Assembly (NCBI GenBank): GCA_036501425.1
Contig: DASYAI010000075.1
Span: 1-5,651, forward strand
Direction: 5' to 3'
Origin: DATKRB01 sp036501425
GTDB lineage: Bacteria; Actinomycetota; Acidimicrobiia; Acidimicrobiales; RAAP-2
Length of the DNA: 5,651 bases
This document shows positions 1 to 5,453 of the stretch, one piece after another (within the stretch, counting starts at the first letter, position 1; every line of letters starts with the position of its first letter). The position numbers and the translations under genes are program-made. The notes below the pieces were generated by a model. It was not told the origin of the DNA. It was given only the letters and a program-made list of their open reading frames with translations, and ran no database searches.

Positions 1-858
1 GTGCCGCCACCGGGCAGTGTGGAACGCCGGCCCCGCGAAGCTCTCCCGGCCCGGCACGTCGGGCAGCTTGGGTCGGTTGAGCTGCCCCGTCGCGCTGACC
101 ACCGCATCGGCGTCGAGGGTGACCTCGGCGCCGCTGCGGTCCCGGGCGGTCACCGTCCAGCGCCCGGTCGTCCCGTCGTGGACGGCCGCGGTGACCTCGT
201 GACCGAAACGCACGAGCCGACGCAGGTCGTGCTCGTCGGCCACCGCGCGGAAGTACGCGTAGATGTCGTCGCGGGTGGAGAACTGTTCGGGCCAGTCCGG
301 GCGCTGGGCGAACGAGTAGCTGTACGCGAAGTTCGCGGTGTCCAGGCGGGCCCCCGGGTAGCCGTTCTCCAGCCAGACTCCCCCGACGTCGTCGTTGCGC
401 TCGCACACGACGACCCGCACCCCGGCCTGGGTGAGGCGGTGCGCGGTGACCAGACCGGACATGCCCGCGCCGACCACGACGACGTCGAGGGTGCGGCCCG
501 GCGCGATCTCGTCGACCGTCCACGAGGGCGCGCCGAGGTCGTCGGGGATTCCGAGCTCGTGGGCCATGAGCGGCAGGTATTCGTCGCCGACGTCGCCCGC
601 GACGAAGCGCATGAGGCGCCGCAGGGTCGCGGTGTCGGGCTCGGGGGCCGGGGTCATGCCGGAGTCACGGAACGCCCGCAGCGCCGCCAGCGCCCGGGCG
701 CGCGCCTGCTCGAGGACCGGCGCCGACATCCCGCCCTGCGGCTCCACCCGGTCCGGGAGGAGGCGCAGCGGAGGACGTAGCGCATCGTCGACGAGGTCGA
801 GATGTGCGCCACGAGGCGCTGAGGAACCGTGTGGGAGGAGGAGCCCACCGCTGGCCAT
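1..858 (-). CDS. Flavin-containing monooxygenase, Baeyer-Villiger / 4-hydroxyacetophenone type, partial (C-terminus off the left edge)
   Basis: Reading from ATG at 858 gives 286 open codons that continue past position 1. Visible motifs are the FAD Rossmann loop GAGMSG at residues 130-135, preceded by the beta strand DVVVV; an acidic E153 at the end of the second strand; GGVWLENGYPGARLD (159-173); the central SATGQLNRPKLPDVPG (255-270); and FAGPAFHTARW (274-284), an exact match to the Baeyer-Villiger fingerprint FxGxxxHxxxW. The ~115-residue stretch before the Rossmann loop (LRPP, PQGGMS, LRRLMRFVAGDVGDEYLPL) is typical of 4-hydroxyacetophenone monooxygenases. Enzymes of this family use NADPH and O2 to turn ketones into esters or to oxygenate related substrates; the substrate here is unknown. 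Family members are about 600-650 residues, so roughly half is present. The start is uncertain: no good ribosome site is seen, the first ~15 residues are not family-like, and a frameshift near 800 is possible. The gene is convergent with nothing visible and points away from the mobile nest. Confidence 0.85.
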   Translation of the reverse strand, partial: MASGGLLLPHGSSAPRGAHLDLVDDALRPPLRLLPDRVEPQGGMSAPVLEQARARALAALRAFRDSGMTPAPEPDTATLRRLMRFVAGDVGDEYLPLMAHELGIPDDLGAPSWTVDEIAPGRTLDVVVVGAGMSGLVTAHRLTQAGVRVVVCERNDDVGGVWLENGYPGARLDTANFAYSYSFAQRPDWPEQFSTRDDIYAYFRAVADEHDLRRLVRFGHEVTAAVHDGTTGRWTVTARDRSGAEVTLDADAVVSATGQLNRPKLPDVPGRESFAGPAFHTARWRH

Positions 859-963
859 CGCAGTGGCCGGTTGACGCTGGAGGCAGGCCGAGCCCCGGTT
901 CGGGGGTGAGGTCGGGAGCAGCCTCGACAACGTAGGGACGAGACGGCACCACCAGACGGTCTC
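859..963. other. Junction between monooxygenase gene and group II intron, no gene recognised
   Basis: This ~105-bp stretch holds no recognisable coding sequence on either strand. It includes a small perfect hairpin (CCCCG 893-897, loop GTT, CGGGG 901-905) without a T-run. It would be the 5' exon of the intron, yet it does not encode the istB residues expected before the 3' exon. It may carry the promoter of the monooxygenase or its lost N-terminus; neither can be shown. Confidence 0.4.
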
Positions 964-1334
964 GTGCCCGCAAGCCAGAACGGGAAGGTGCAAGGAAACT
1001 GAACCAGTGGTTGACGCCCCGTGAGTCGTCAGCGGCCTGCCGAACCTGGTGGATGGGCCGCTCTGCGGTGCTGGACAGCGCCCTATCCGATGGCCTGTCC
1101 TCTCCGACCGTCCCTATCCCATGGGCGGTTGGAGGTCCGGTCCAAGACTGCGATGTGCGGTCCGGGCGATGCCGTCGGGGTAAAGCTGGGCACCGATCCC
1201 CGTTGCAGAGGTCCTCAGTGAACGTGGGAAGCGGTCCGGTGCTGCCCTCGCCGCCCGGGAACCGTCCGGGTGGTGGGCAGGCGCGACGCCCGCTGTCGGC
1301 GCCGGGTCGTGGCGGAGTCGCCGTAGTACTCCGA

Positions 1335-1351
1335 GCCGGGGAAAGCCCGGC
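1335..1351 (+). ncRNA. Group II intron conserved hairpin before domain IV (domain III region)
   Basis: GCCGGG (1335-1340), loop GAAAG and CCCGGC (1346-1351) form a perfect 6-bp stem. It is followed by ACATGGGGAAGGGCGAC. The order AGTACTCC, GC stem, CACATGG, AAGGG parallels the corresponding Ll.LtrB segment from memory. It marks the end of the ribozyme core before the ORF-bearing domain IV. Confidence 0.5.
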
Positions 1352-1395
1352 ACATGGGGAAGGGCGACAGCGTGAACCGCAGCAGTGATGATGAC

Positions 1396-1403
1396 GGGAA
1401 GGA
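1396..1403 (+). promoter_or_regulatory. Ribosome binding site for the maturase TTG start
   Basis: GGGAAGGA is a strong Shine-Dalgarno match ending 5 bases before TTG at 1409. No comparable purine run has good spacing before the alternative GTG/ATG/ATG cluster at 1385-1393, so this site decides the start. Confidence 0.55.
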
Positions 1404-1408
1404 CGCCG

Positions 1409-2923
1409 TTGAATAGCGACGCGCCGGATGAGCTCGAGCGCGCTCGAGCCGAACGCCGGGTACTCGAGCATCAGCGCAAGCTGCACCGATGGGCAAGGTC
1501 CGATCCGCAGAAACGGTTCGGGGACGTGTTCAACTTGGTCTGCGACCAGGCGACGCTGTTGGTCGCCTGGGAGCGGGTGGCTGGCAACCAGGGAGCCAGG
1601 ACAGCAGGCGTGGACGCGGTCACCCGCCACCACGTCGAGGCCCGCGGAGTGGGCGTGTTTCTCGACGAGCTGCGGTGCTCGCTGCGAGATGGGTCGTTCA
1701 CCCCGGCCCCGGTCCGGCAGACGACGATCCCGAAGAAGGGCGGCAAAGTCCGCTATCTCGGGAGTCCGACGCTGCGCGACCGGGTCGTTCAAATGGCCTT
1801 GAAGCTGATCCTGGAGCCGATCTTCGAGGTCGACTTCTACCCGTCGAGCTACGGGTATCGGCCGGGTCGGCGCGCCCAGGATGCCATCGCCGAGATTCAC
1901 CATTTCACCAGCAGGCCGTCGCACTACGAGTGGGTCATCGAGGGCGACATCACGGCCTGCTTCGACAACGTTGACCACCAGGTCCTGATGGGCCTGGTCG
2001 CCGAGCGCGTCACCGACCGCAAGGTGCTGCGTCTGGTCCGCTCGTTTCTGCGGGCCGGGGTTGTCGAACAACATGGTGGCTTTGCGGCCAGCCTCACCGG
2101 CACACCGCAAGGCGGGGTCATCTCCCCGTTGCTGGCCAACATCTACCTCTCGGTGCTCGACCGGCCCTTCGGGCAGGCCTGGGACACCGAGATGAGCCCG
2201 CCATGGCGCCGTCAACAACGACGCCGACGTGGGCTGCCGAACTACCGGCTGGTGCGCTACGCCGACGACTTCGTCGTGCTCGTGCACGGCACGAGGTCCG
2301 CCGCCGAAACGCTCCGGACGACGATCGGTGAGCTGTTGACCACGCGACTGGGGATGACCCTCTCGGTCGAGAAGACCCACATCACCCACCTCGACGACGG
2401 CTTCGACTTCCTCGGGTTCCGCATCCAGCGGCGCACCGGGCGCTCGGGCCGTCGCGTCGTGCTCACCTATCCCGCCAAGTACACCTTGGCGGCTGTGATG
2501 CACAAGATCAAGACGATGACGGGGCGAGGGACGACCTCGCTCTCGTTGGCGGAACTGCTGAGGTGGATCAACCCGGTCCTGCGGGGCTGGGCGGCCTACT
2601 TCCGCTACGGCGCGTCCAAGCAGACGTTCTCCTACCTCGGCTGGTATGCCTGGTGGCGCGTGCTGTCCTGGATACGCCGGAAACATCCGCACCTGACCTG
2701 GAAGGAACTGCGACGGCGCTTCTACGGCGCCGACCGCATCACCGCTGAGGGCTTGACCCTCTACAACCCGGCGAAGATGAGGGTACTGCGCTACCGCTTC
2801 CGCGGAGCGAAGATCAGCACGCCTTACAACATCGATGTCCTCGACCCTGCCGGAGCAGTCTTCCGGCAGACCGGACACGACGATGTGGCCTTCGTCGGCC
2901 AGGTCAGCGAACTCGTCACCTGA
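1409..2923 (+). CDS. Group II intron-encoded reverse transcriptase/maturase (no endonuclease domain)
   Basis: Helps the intron RNA fold and splice, and primes reverse transcription of the intron at its DNA target. With the TTG start the protein has 504 residues, beginning MNSDAPDELERARAERRVLE. RT0 lies around 41-69 (FNLVCD...GARTAGVD); fingers SSYGYRPGRRAQDAI at 146-160; RT3 WVIEGDITACFDNVDH at 175-190 with catalytic D180; RT4 GTPQGGVISPLLANIYL at 231-247; RT5 RYADDFVVL at 283-291 with catalytic D286 and D287; RT7 GFDFLGFRIQ at 331-340. Domain X (maturase) follows at about 380-440 (INPVLRGWAAYFRYG, WYAWWRVLSWIRRKH). The C-terminus (LYNPAKMRVLRYRFRGAKI) ends without an HNH endonuclease, so homing would use nicked or replicating DNA. 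Alternative starts are GTG 1385 and ATG 1388 or 1391, adding up to 8 residues; TTG is preferred for its ribosome site and because related proteins begin with a similar NTD/NSD sequence. All catalytic residues are intact, so the enzyme looks functional. Confidence 0.93.
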   Translation: MNSDAPDELERARAERRVLEHQRKLHRWARSDPQKRFGDVFNLVCDQATLLVAWERVAGNQGARTAGVDAVTRHHVEARGVGVFLDELRCSLRDGSFTPAPVRQTTIPKKGGKVRYLGSPTLRDRVVQMALKLILEPIFEVDFYPSSYGYRPGRRAQDAIAEIHHFTSRPSHYEWVIEGDITACFDNVDHQVLMGLVAERVTDRKVLRLVRSFLRAGVVEQHGGFAASLTGTPQGGVISPLLANIYLSVLDRPFGQAWDTEMSPPWRRQQRRRRGLPNYRLVRYADDFVVLVHGTRSAAETLRTTIGELLTTRLGMTLSVEKTHITHLDDGFDFLGFRIQRRTGRSGRRVVLTYPAKYTLAAVMHKIKTMTGRGTTSLSLAELLRWINPVLRGWAAYFRYGASKQTFSYLGWYAWWRVLSWIRRKHPHLTWKELRRRFYGADRITAEGLTLYNPAKMRVLRYRFRGAKISTPYNIDVLDPAGAVFRQTGHDDVAFVGQVSELVT

Positions 2924-2945
2924 CCCACCGGCAAGCTCACGTGGA

Positions 2946-2979
2946 GAGCCGGATGCGCGGGAACGCGCACGTCCGGTTC
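2946..2979 (+). ncRNA. Group II intron domain V (catalytic hairpin)
   Basis: A 34-nt hairpin: GAGCCGGA pairs with TCCGGTTC (one G-U), a two-base CG bulge lies at 2970-2971, TGCGCG pairs with CGCGCA, and the loop is a GGAA (GNRA) tetraloop. The AGC catalytic triad is at 2947-2949. It lies 22 bases after the maturase stop. Length, bulge position and tetraloop all fit active introns. Confidence 0.93.
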
Positions 2980-2982
2980 GGC

Positions 2983-3042
2983 GGGCGGGGACGGGAAAAC
3001 CGACAGTCGAAAGGCTGCACGGCGTCCCGTCCCCGACCCAAC
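2983..3042 (+). ncRNA. Group II intron domain VI with predicted branch-point A3036 and 3' splice end
   Basis: A perfect 10-bp stem, 2987-2996 with 3025-3034, extends through C2986-G3035. A3036 is then bulged out and GGG 2983-2985 pairs with CCC 3037-3039. The upper part ends in a GAAA loop (AGTC 3005-3008 with GGCT 3013-3016). A bulged A seven bases from the end, followed by terminal AC, is the expected branch-point geometry and sets the 3' end at 3042. Confidence 0.75.
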
Positions 3043-3133
3043 TCGCGCCCCTGGACGACACCGCCGCCCAACTGCTGTTCCGGCTCGTCGCTGCCGCCTA
3101 CGAACGCCGCTCACTGGCCGTCGGGTCGCACTG
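3043..3133 (+). pseudogene. istB: IS21-family helper ATPase IstB, internal fragment (first surviving part)
   Basis: Starting two bases into a codon, this segment reads APLDDTAAQLLFRLVAAAYE followed by RRSLAVGSH, a highly characteristic IstB block downstream of Walker B. IstB is an AAA+ ATPase that chooses targets and activates IstA in IS21 transposition. Everything N-terminal (DNA-binding region, Walker A, Walker B) is missing, replaced by the intron. In relatives the preceding residues are of the form VDE(I/V)GF, so the intron 3' end falls within that Phe codon. The fragment stops at the IS1634 insertion after CACTG 3129-3133 and resumes in frame at 5199. Confidence 0.85.
3129..3133. repeat. 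Target site duplication CACTG, left copy
   Basis: CACTG lies immediately outside the left inverted repeat and recurs at 5194-5198 immediately outside the right one. Joining the sequence across one copy restores the istB codons for SHWPF exactly, which confirms the 5-bp duplication. Confidence 0.88.
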
Positions 3134-3149
3134 CCCGCATTCCGCAGCT
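3134..3149 (+). repeat. IS1634-family left inverted repeat
   Basis: CCCGCATTCCGCAGCT, compared with CCGGCGTTCCGCAGCT as the reverse complement of the right end. There are 14 of 16 matches including ten contiguous inner bases (TTCCGCAGCT). A further TGG match occurs three bases inward. Confidence 0.85.
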
Positions 3150-3224
3150 GATTGGGGTTCTGGGGCCGGGTCCTGGGTGAAGGTGCTGGTCAGGGGCTTG
3201 GACCCTAGCGGCAGCGGCGGCTTT

Positions 3225-3237
3225 GCCTAGTGACACG
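3225..3237 (+). repeat. 13-bp internal direct repeat of the IS, left copy
   Basis: GCCTAGTGACACG, identical to 5098-5110. The two copies are in the same orientation, on either side of the transposase gene, about 90 bp inside each IS end. Function unknown; it could be an internal transposase or host-factor site. Confidence 0.7.
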
Positions 3238-3250
3238 GTTTCGGGTGTGT

Positions 3251-3290
3251 CGCTGCTGTGAGCAGTAGCGCAGGCGCTAGCGTCTAGCGC
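3251..3290 (+). promoter_or_regulatory. Two hairpins directly before the transposase start
   Basis: The first is CGCTGCT 3251-3257 with AGTAGCG 3264-3270 (7 bp, one G-U). The second is a perfect GCGCTAG 3274-3280 with CTAGCGC 3284-3290, loop CGT, ending on the base before the GTG start at 3291. No Shine-Dalgarno sequence is seen. A stem abutting the start codon could block ribosomes on transcripts that read in from outside, as described for some other ISs; this role is inferred. Confidence 0.5.
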
Positions 3291-5081
3291 GTGTACGTGA
3301 AGTCGTCGACGCGGCGGACCGCCCGCGGGCAGGTTCGGTACCTGCAGCTGGCGCACAACGAGTGGGACGCGGCGGCGGGGGTCTCGCGGACCAAGGTGCT
3401 CTACTCGTTCGGGCGGGAAGACCAGCTCGACCGGGCCGCGGTGGGTCGGCTGGTGGGGGCGCTGTCGCGGCTGCTCTCGCCGGGCGAGGCGCTGGCCGCG
3501 GGCGCCGAGGCGGGGCTGGCGTTCACCGAGTCCCGCCCGCTGGGCGGGGCCTACGTCCTCGACGGGCTGTGGCGGCGCCTGGGCATCGACTGTGCGATCC
3601 GCTCGCTGCTCGCCGGCCGCCGGCTGGATGAGACGCTGGTCGAGCGGGTGCTGTTCGCGCTGGTGGCCAACCGGGCGTTGGCGCCCTCCAGCAAGCTCGC
3701 CGCAACCCGCTGGATCGCCCACGACGTGGCCATCGACGGGTTCGACACGCTCGCTGGCGAGGTCAGTGAGGACAGCTGCTACCGGGCGATGGACGCCCTG
3801 CTCGACGTGGGGGACGCCCTGGCCCGGCAGGTCTACGACCAGGTCGCGGACCTGCTCAACCTCGAGGTCGACCTGCTGTTCTTCGACACCACCTCCACCT
3901 ACTTCGAACTCGACGAACCCGACGAGCCGCTGCCTCGCGACGACCGCGGCCAGCCGCTCACGCCCCCCGCCAGCACCGACGCCAGCGGCGAACCCGCCGA
4001 GGGCACCGGCGAGGCTGCGGTGGGCGAGGCTGCCGCGGGCGAGGCGGGTCGTGCGGCGGGGTTCCGCAGCTACGGCAAGTCCAAGGACCATCGCGACGAC
4101 CTGCCCCAGGTCGTGGTGGGGATGGCGGTGACCCGCACCGGGATCCCGGTGCGGGTGTGGTGCTGGCCGGGCAACACCGCGGACTCGGCGCTGATCCGCC
4201 AGGTCAAAGACGATCTGCGGGACTGGAGCCTGGCCCGGATCGTGTGGGTCGCCGACCGCGGGTTCACCTCCGCGGCCAACCGCCGCTACCTGCAGCGCGC
4301 CGGCGGGCACTACATCCTCGGCGAGAAGCTGCGCTCCGGGTCAGCCGAGGCCGCTGCGGCGCTGTCGCGCCCGGGTCGCTACCAGCACCTGGGCGACACC
4401 CTGCAGGTCAAGGAGGTGCGCCTGCCCGCCGAGGTGGGCGCGGACGACCGGTTCGTGGTGTGCTTCAACCCCGAGGCCGCCGAGCGTGACCGCCAGGTCC
4501 GCGAACGGCTGCTCGCCCGGCTCGAGGAGCTCCTCGCCGGCAGCGACCAGCTCTCGGCGACCAAACGCGCCGTGCTGCGCGGCCAGATCTCGACCAAGCC
4601 CGGACTGAACCGGTTCCTGCGCACCACTCCCGGCGGGCTGCTGCGTATCGACACCAAGACCATCACCGCCGAGACCCGCCTCGACGGCAAGTACCTGCTG
4701 CGCAGCTCCGACCCGCACCTGTCCGCCGAGGACATCGCCCGCGGCTACCGCCAGCTCGCCGAGGTCGAACGCGGCTGGCGAGACATGAAGCAGATCCTCG
4801 ACCTGCGCCCGGTGCGCCACCGCCGCGAGGACCGCATCCGCGCCCACGTCCTGCTGTGCTGGCTGGCGCTGCTGCTGGTCCGCATCAGCGAGACCACCAC
4901 CGGGCGCACCTGGCCGGGCATGCGCGAGGAACTCCAGCGCCTGCACCTGGGCAGCTTCACCGGACCCGCCGGTACCTTCCGCCAGCGCACCGAGATCAGC
5001 CCCGACCAGCGCAAGATCCTCACCGAACTCGGACTGCCCGACCCACCACGGGTCTTCGCCGCCACCCCCGCCACCGACTGA
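3291..5081 (+). CDS. IS1634-family DDE transposase, intact
   Basis: Cuts and joins the ends of its own IS. It has 596 residues, beginning MYVKSSTRRTARGQVRYLQL, followed by the family-typical LAHNEWD and KVLYSFGREDQLDR. Catalytic candidates are D199 in LLFFDTTSTYFE (195-206), D322 in VWVADRGFTS (318-327) and E493 in YRQLAEVERGWRDMKQ (486-501), where E493-x6-K500 matches the IS4-type E-(6)-K part of the signature although the usual R is L489. DLRPVRHRREDRIRAHV follows. Between D199 and D322, residues ~225-256 form a low-complexity Ala/Gly/Glu linker (repeated GEA units), probably a flexible insertion. GTG 3291 is the earliest possible start: an in-frame TAG lies at 3285-3287, one codon upstream. 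No ribosome site is visible and a hairpin abuts the start, so translation is probably weak. The gene is alone in the IS and in the same orientation as the interrupted istB. Confidence 0.93.
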   Translation: MYVKSSTRRTARGQVRYLQLAHNEWDAAAGVSRTKVLYSFGREDQLDRAAVGRLVGALSRLLSPGEALAAGAEAGLAFTESRPLGGAYVLDGLWRRLGIDCAIRSLLAGRRLDETLVERVLFALVANRALAPSSKLAATRWIAHDVAIDGFDTLAGEVSEDSCYRAMDALLDVGDALARQVYDQVADLLNLEVDLLFFDTTSTYFELDEPDEPLPRDDRGQPLTPPASTDASGEPAEGTGEAAVGEAAAGEAGRAAGFRSYGKSKDHRDDLPQVVVGMAVTRTGIPVRVWCWPGNTADSALIRQVKDDLRDWSLARIVWVADRGFTSAANRRYLQRAGGHYILGEKLRSGSAEAAAALSRPGRYQHLGDTLQVKEVRLPAEVGADDRFVVCFNPEAAERDRQVRERLLARLEELLAGSDQLSATKRAVLRGQISTKPGLNRFLRTTPGGLLRIDTKTITAETRLDGKYLLRSSDPHLSAEDIARGYRQLAEVERGWRDMKQILDLRPVRHRREDRIRAHVLLCWLALLLVRISETTTGRTWPGMREELQRLHLGSFTGPAGTFRQRTEISPDQRKILTELGLPDPPRVFAATPATD

Positions 5082-5097
5082 CCCGAGCCCCAGCCTC

Positions 5098-5110
5098 GCC
5101 TAGTGACACG
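5098..5110 (+). repeat. 13-bp internal direct repeat of the IS, right copy
   Basis: GCCTAGTGACACG, identical to 3225-3237, starting 16 bases after the transposase stop codon. The rest of the 5082-5177 tail shows no gene or T-run terminator. Confidence 0.7.
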
Positions 5111-5177
5111 CCGCGCCACCGGGCGAACCCCTGTTTGCACAGCTCAACCCGCCCTCACGCCGACCAGTCCGCCACGG

Positions 5178-5193
5178 AGCTGCGGAACGCCGG
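5178..5193 (-). repeat. IS1634-family right inverted repeat
   Basis: AGCTGCGGAACGCCGG on the plus strand. Its reverse complement matches the left repeat at 14 of 16 positions. It ends immediately before the CACTG duplication. Confidence 0.85.
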
Positions 5194-5198
5194 CACTG
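5194..5198. repeat. Target site duplication CACTG, right copy
   Basis: Second copy of the 5-bp duplication made by the IS1634-family insertion, directly outside the right inverted repeat. The istB reading resumes with the next base. Confidence 0.88.
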
Positions 5199-5358
5199 GC
5201 CCTTCGATCAATGGGGCCGGTTCCTGCCCGAACACACCACCGCAGTCAGCCTGCTCGACCGGCTCCTGCACCACGCCCACGTCGTCGTCACCGACGGTGA
5301 GTCCTATCGCATGCGCCAAGCCCGAACGAAGGGAGCAACCCCCGTCGCAACCAGCTGA
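5199..5358 (+). pseudogene. istB: IS21-family helper ATPase IstB, C-terminal fragment (second surviving part)
   Basis: Continues the frame broken at 3133 (Trp codon = TG 3132-3133 plus G 5199). It reads PFDQWGRFLPEHTTAVSLLD, then RLLHHAHVVVTDGESYRMRQAR and KGATPVATS, ending at TGA 5356-5358. GRFLPEHTTAVSLLDRLLHH and DGESYRMR are hallmark C-terminal IstB motifs (sensor/arginine region of the AAA+ fold). The two parts together give about 82 codons of a protein normally near 250-270 residues. No start codon or ATP-binding site remains, so it is non-functional. Confidence 0.88.
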
Positions 5359-5372
5359 ACAACCCCAGGACC

Positions 5373-5421
5373 GGGGACTTTTACCTGGCCACCAGCGGGG
5401 ACCACGAACTGGCCGTTGACA
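5373..5421 (+). repeat. IS21-family right terminal repeats and end
   Basis: Two related 18-bp units, 5373-5390 and 5397-5414, share GGGGAC at one end and CTGGCC at the other (13/18 identical) at 24-bp spacing. The stretch then runs GTTGACA with CA at 5420-5421. Multiple short terminal repeats just after istB and a TG...CA boundary are characteristic of IS21 ends, where they serve as IstA binding sites. Confidence 0.6.
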
Positions 5422-5453
5422 AGGCACCGGCTCCCCAGCCGGGGCACTGCCCC

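Larger units (their letters stand above)
964..3042 (+). mobile_element. Group II intron with maturase ORF
   Basis: A self-splicing, retromobile ribozyme of about 2.08 kb. The 3' half is very clear: domain V at 2946-2979 and domain VI ending near 3042 with AC. Upstream of the ORF, the stretch at about 1313-1370 (GTAGTACTCC, stem GCCGGG/CCCGGC, then CACATGGGGAAGGGCGAC) closely resembles the domain III to IV region of bacterial introns such as Ll.LtrB, and TGAACGTGGGAAGC near 1217-1231 is also typical. The ORF sits in domain IV, as expected. The 5' end is less sure. GTGCCCG at 964 followed by a stem (967-970 with 981-984) looks like the usual GUGYG start and first hairpin, but the fifth base is C rather than G. 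The AGC triad in domain V and its 34-nt length argue against subgroup IIC. The 3' exon is istB of an IS21 element; the 5' flank is not. Confidence 0.85.
3134..5193 (+). mobile_element. IS1634-family insertion sequence, complete (2060 bp)
   Basis: Bounded by 16-bp imperfect inverted repeats (3134-3149 and 5178-5193, 14/16 identical) and a 5-bp target duplication CACTG. It carries one long transposase ORF (3291-5081) with no frameshift. The size, single ORF and 5-bp duplication are consistent with the IS1634 branch of the IS4-related DDE elements. It interrupts istB between the His and Trp codons of the SHWPF motif. Intact ends, target duplication and ORF suggest a comparatively recent insertion. 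Confidence 0.85.
3043..5421 (+). mobile_element. IS21-family element, right-hand remnant, interrupted by an IS1634-family IS
   Basis: Comprises the C-terminal part of istB (3043-3133 and 5199-5358) plus the IS21 right terminal region (5359-5421). Its left half (istA, most of istB, left end) is absent; the left boundary is the 3' end of the group II intron. The right end is placed at CA 5420-5421 because IS21 elements begin with TG and end with CA and because the paired terminal repeats lie just inside. Not autonomous. Confidence 0.7.

Noticed and set aside
1..780. A 259-codon plus-strand open frame at the left edge
   Set aside because: It is the mirror of the monooxygenase, which carries the FAD loop and the exact FxGxxxHxxxW fingerprint on the minus strand.
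893..905. CCCCG-GTT-CGGGG hairpin near the intron 5' side, considered as a terminator-type target of a subgroup IIC intron
   Set aside because: It has no T-run, lies about 58 bases from the predicted 5' end, and the intron's AGC triad and 34-nt domain V do not fit subgroup IIC.
2847..2869. Perfect 8-bp hairpin (CTGCCGGA / TCCGGCAG, 7-base loop)
   Set aside because: It lies inside the maturase coding end, has no T-run, and is more likely a codon-level coincidence or minor domain IV structure than a terminator.
665..3061. A 798-codon open frame on the minus strand across the intron and its maturase
   Set aside because: It is antisense to the maturase, which has every RT motif, and to structured intron RNA. 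Its translation is Arg/Pro/Gly-rich with no recognisable domain. Long antisense frames are common in very GC-rich DNA.
3111..4310. A 399-codon minus-strand open frame opposite the IS transposase
   Set aside because: Composition is biased and domain-free, and it crosses the IS boundary at 3134, so it cannot be a conserved gene of either element.
4856..5419. A 187-codon plus-strand open frame overlapping the transposase end and istB
   Set aside because: It is out of frame with both recognised genes and spans the IS right boundary and target duplication, so it is a chance frame.
5427..5442. Hairpin CCGGCT-CCCC-AGCCGG after the IS21 end
   Set aside because: Only 6 bp with no T-run and no clear gene end to terminate; too weak to call.
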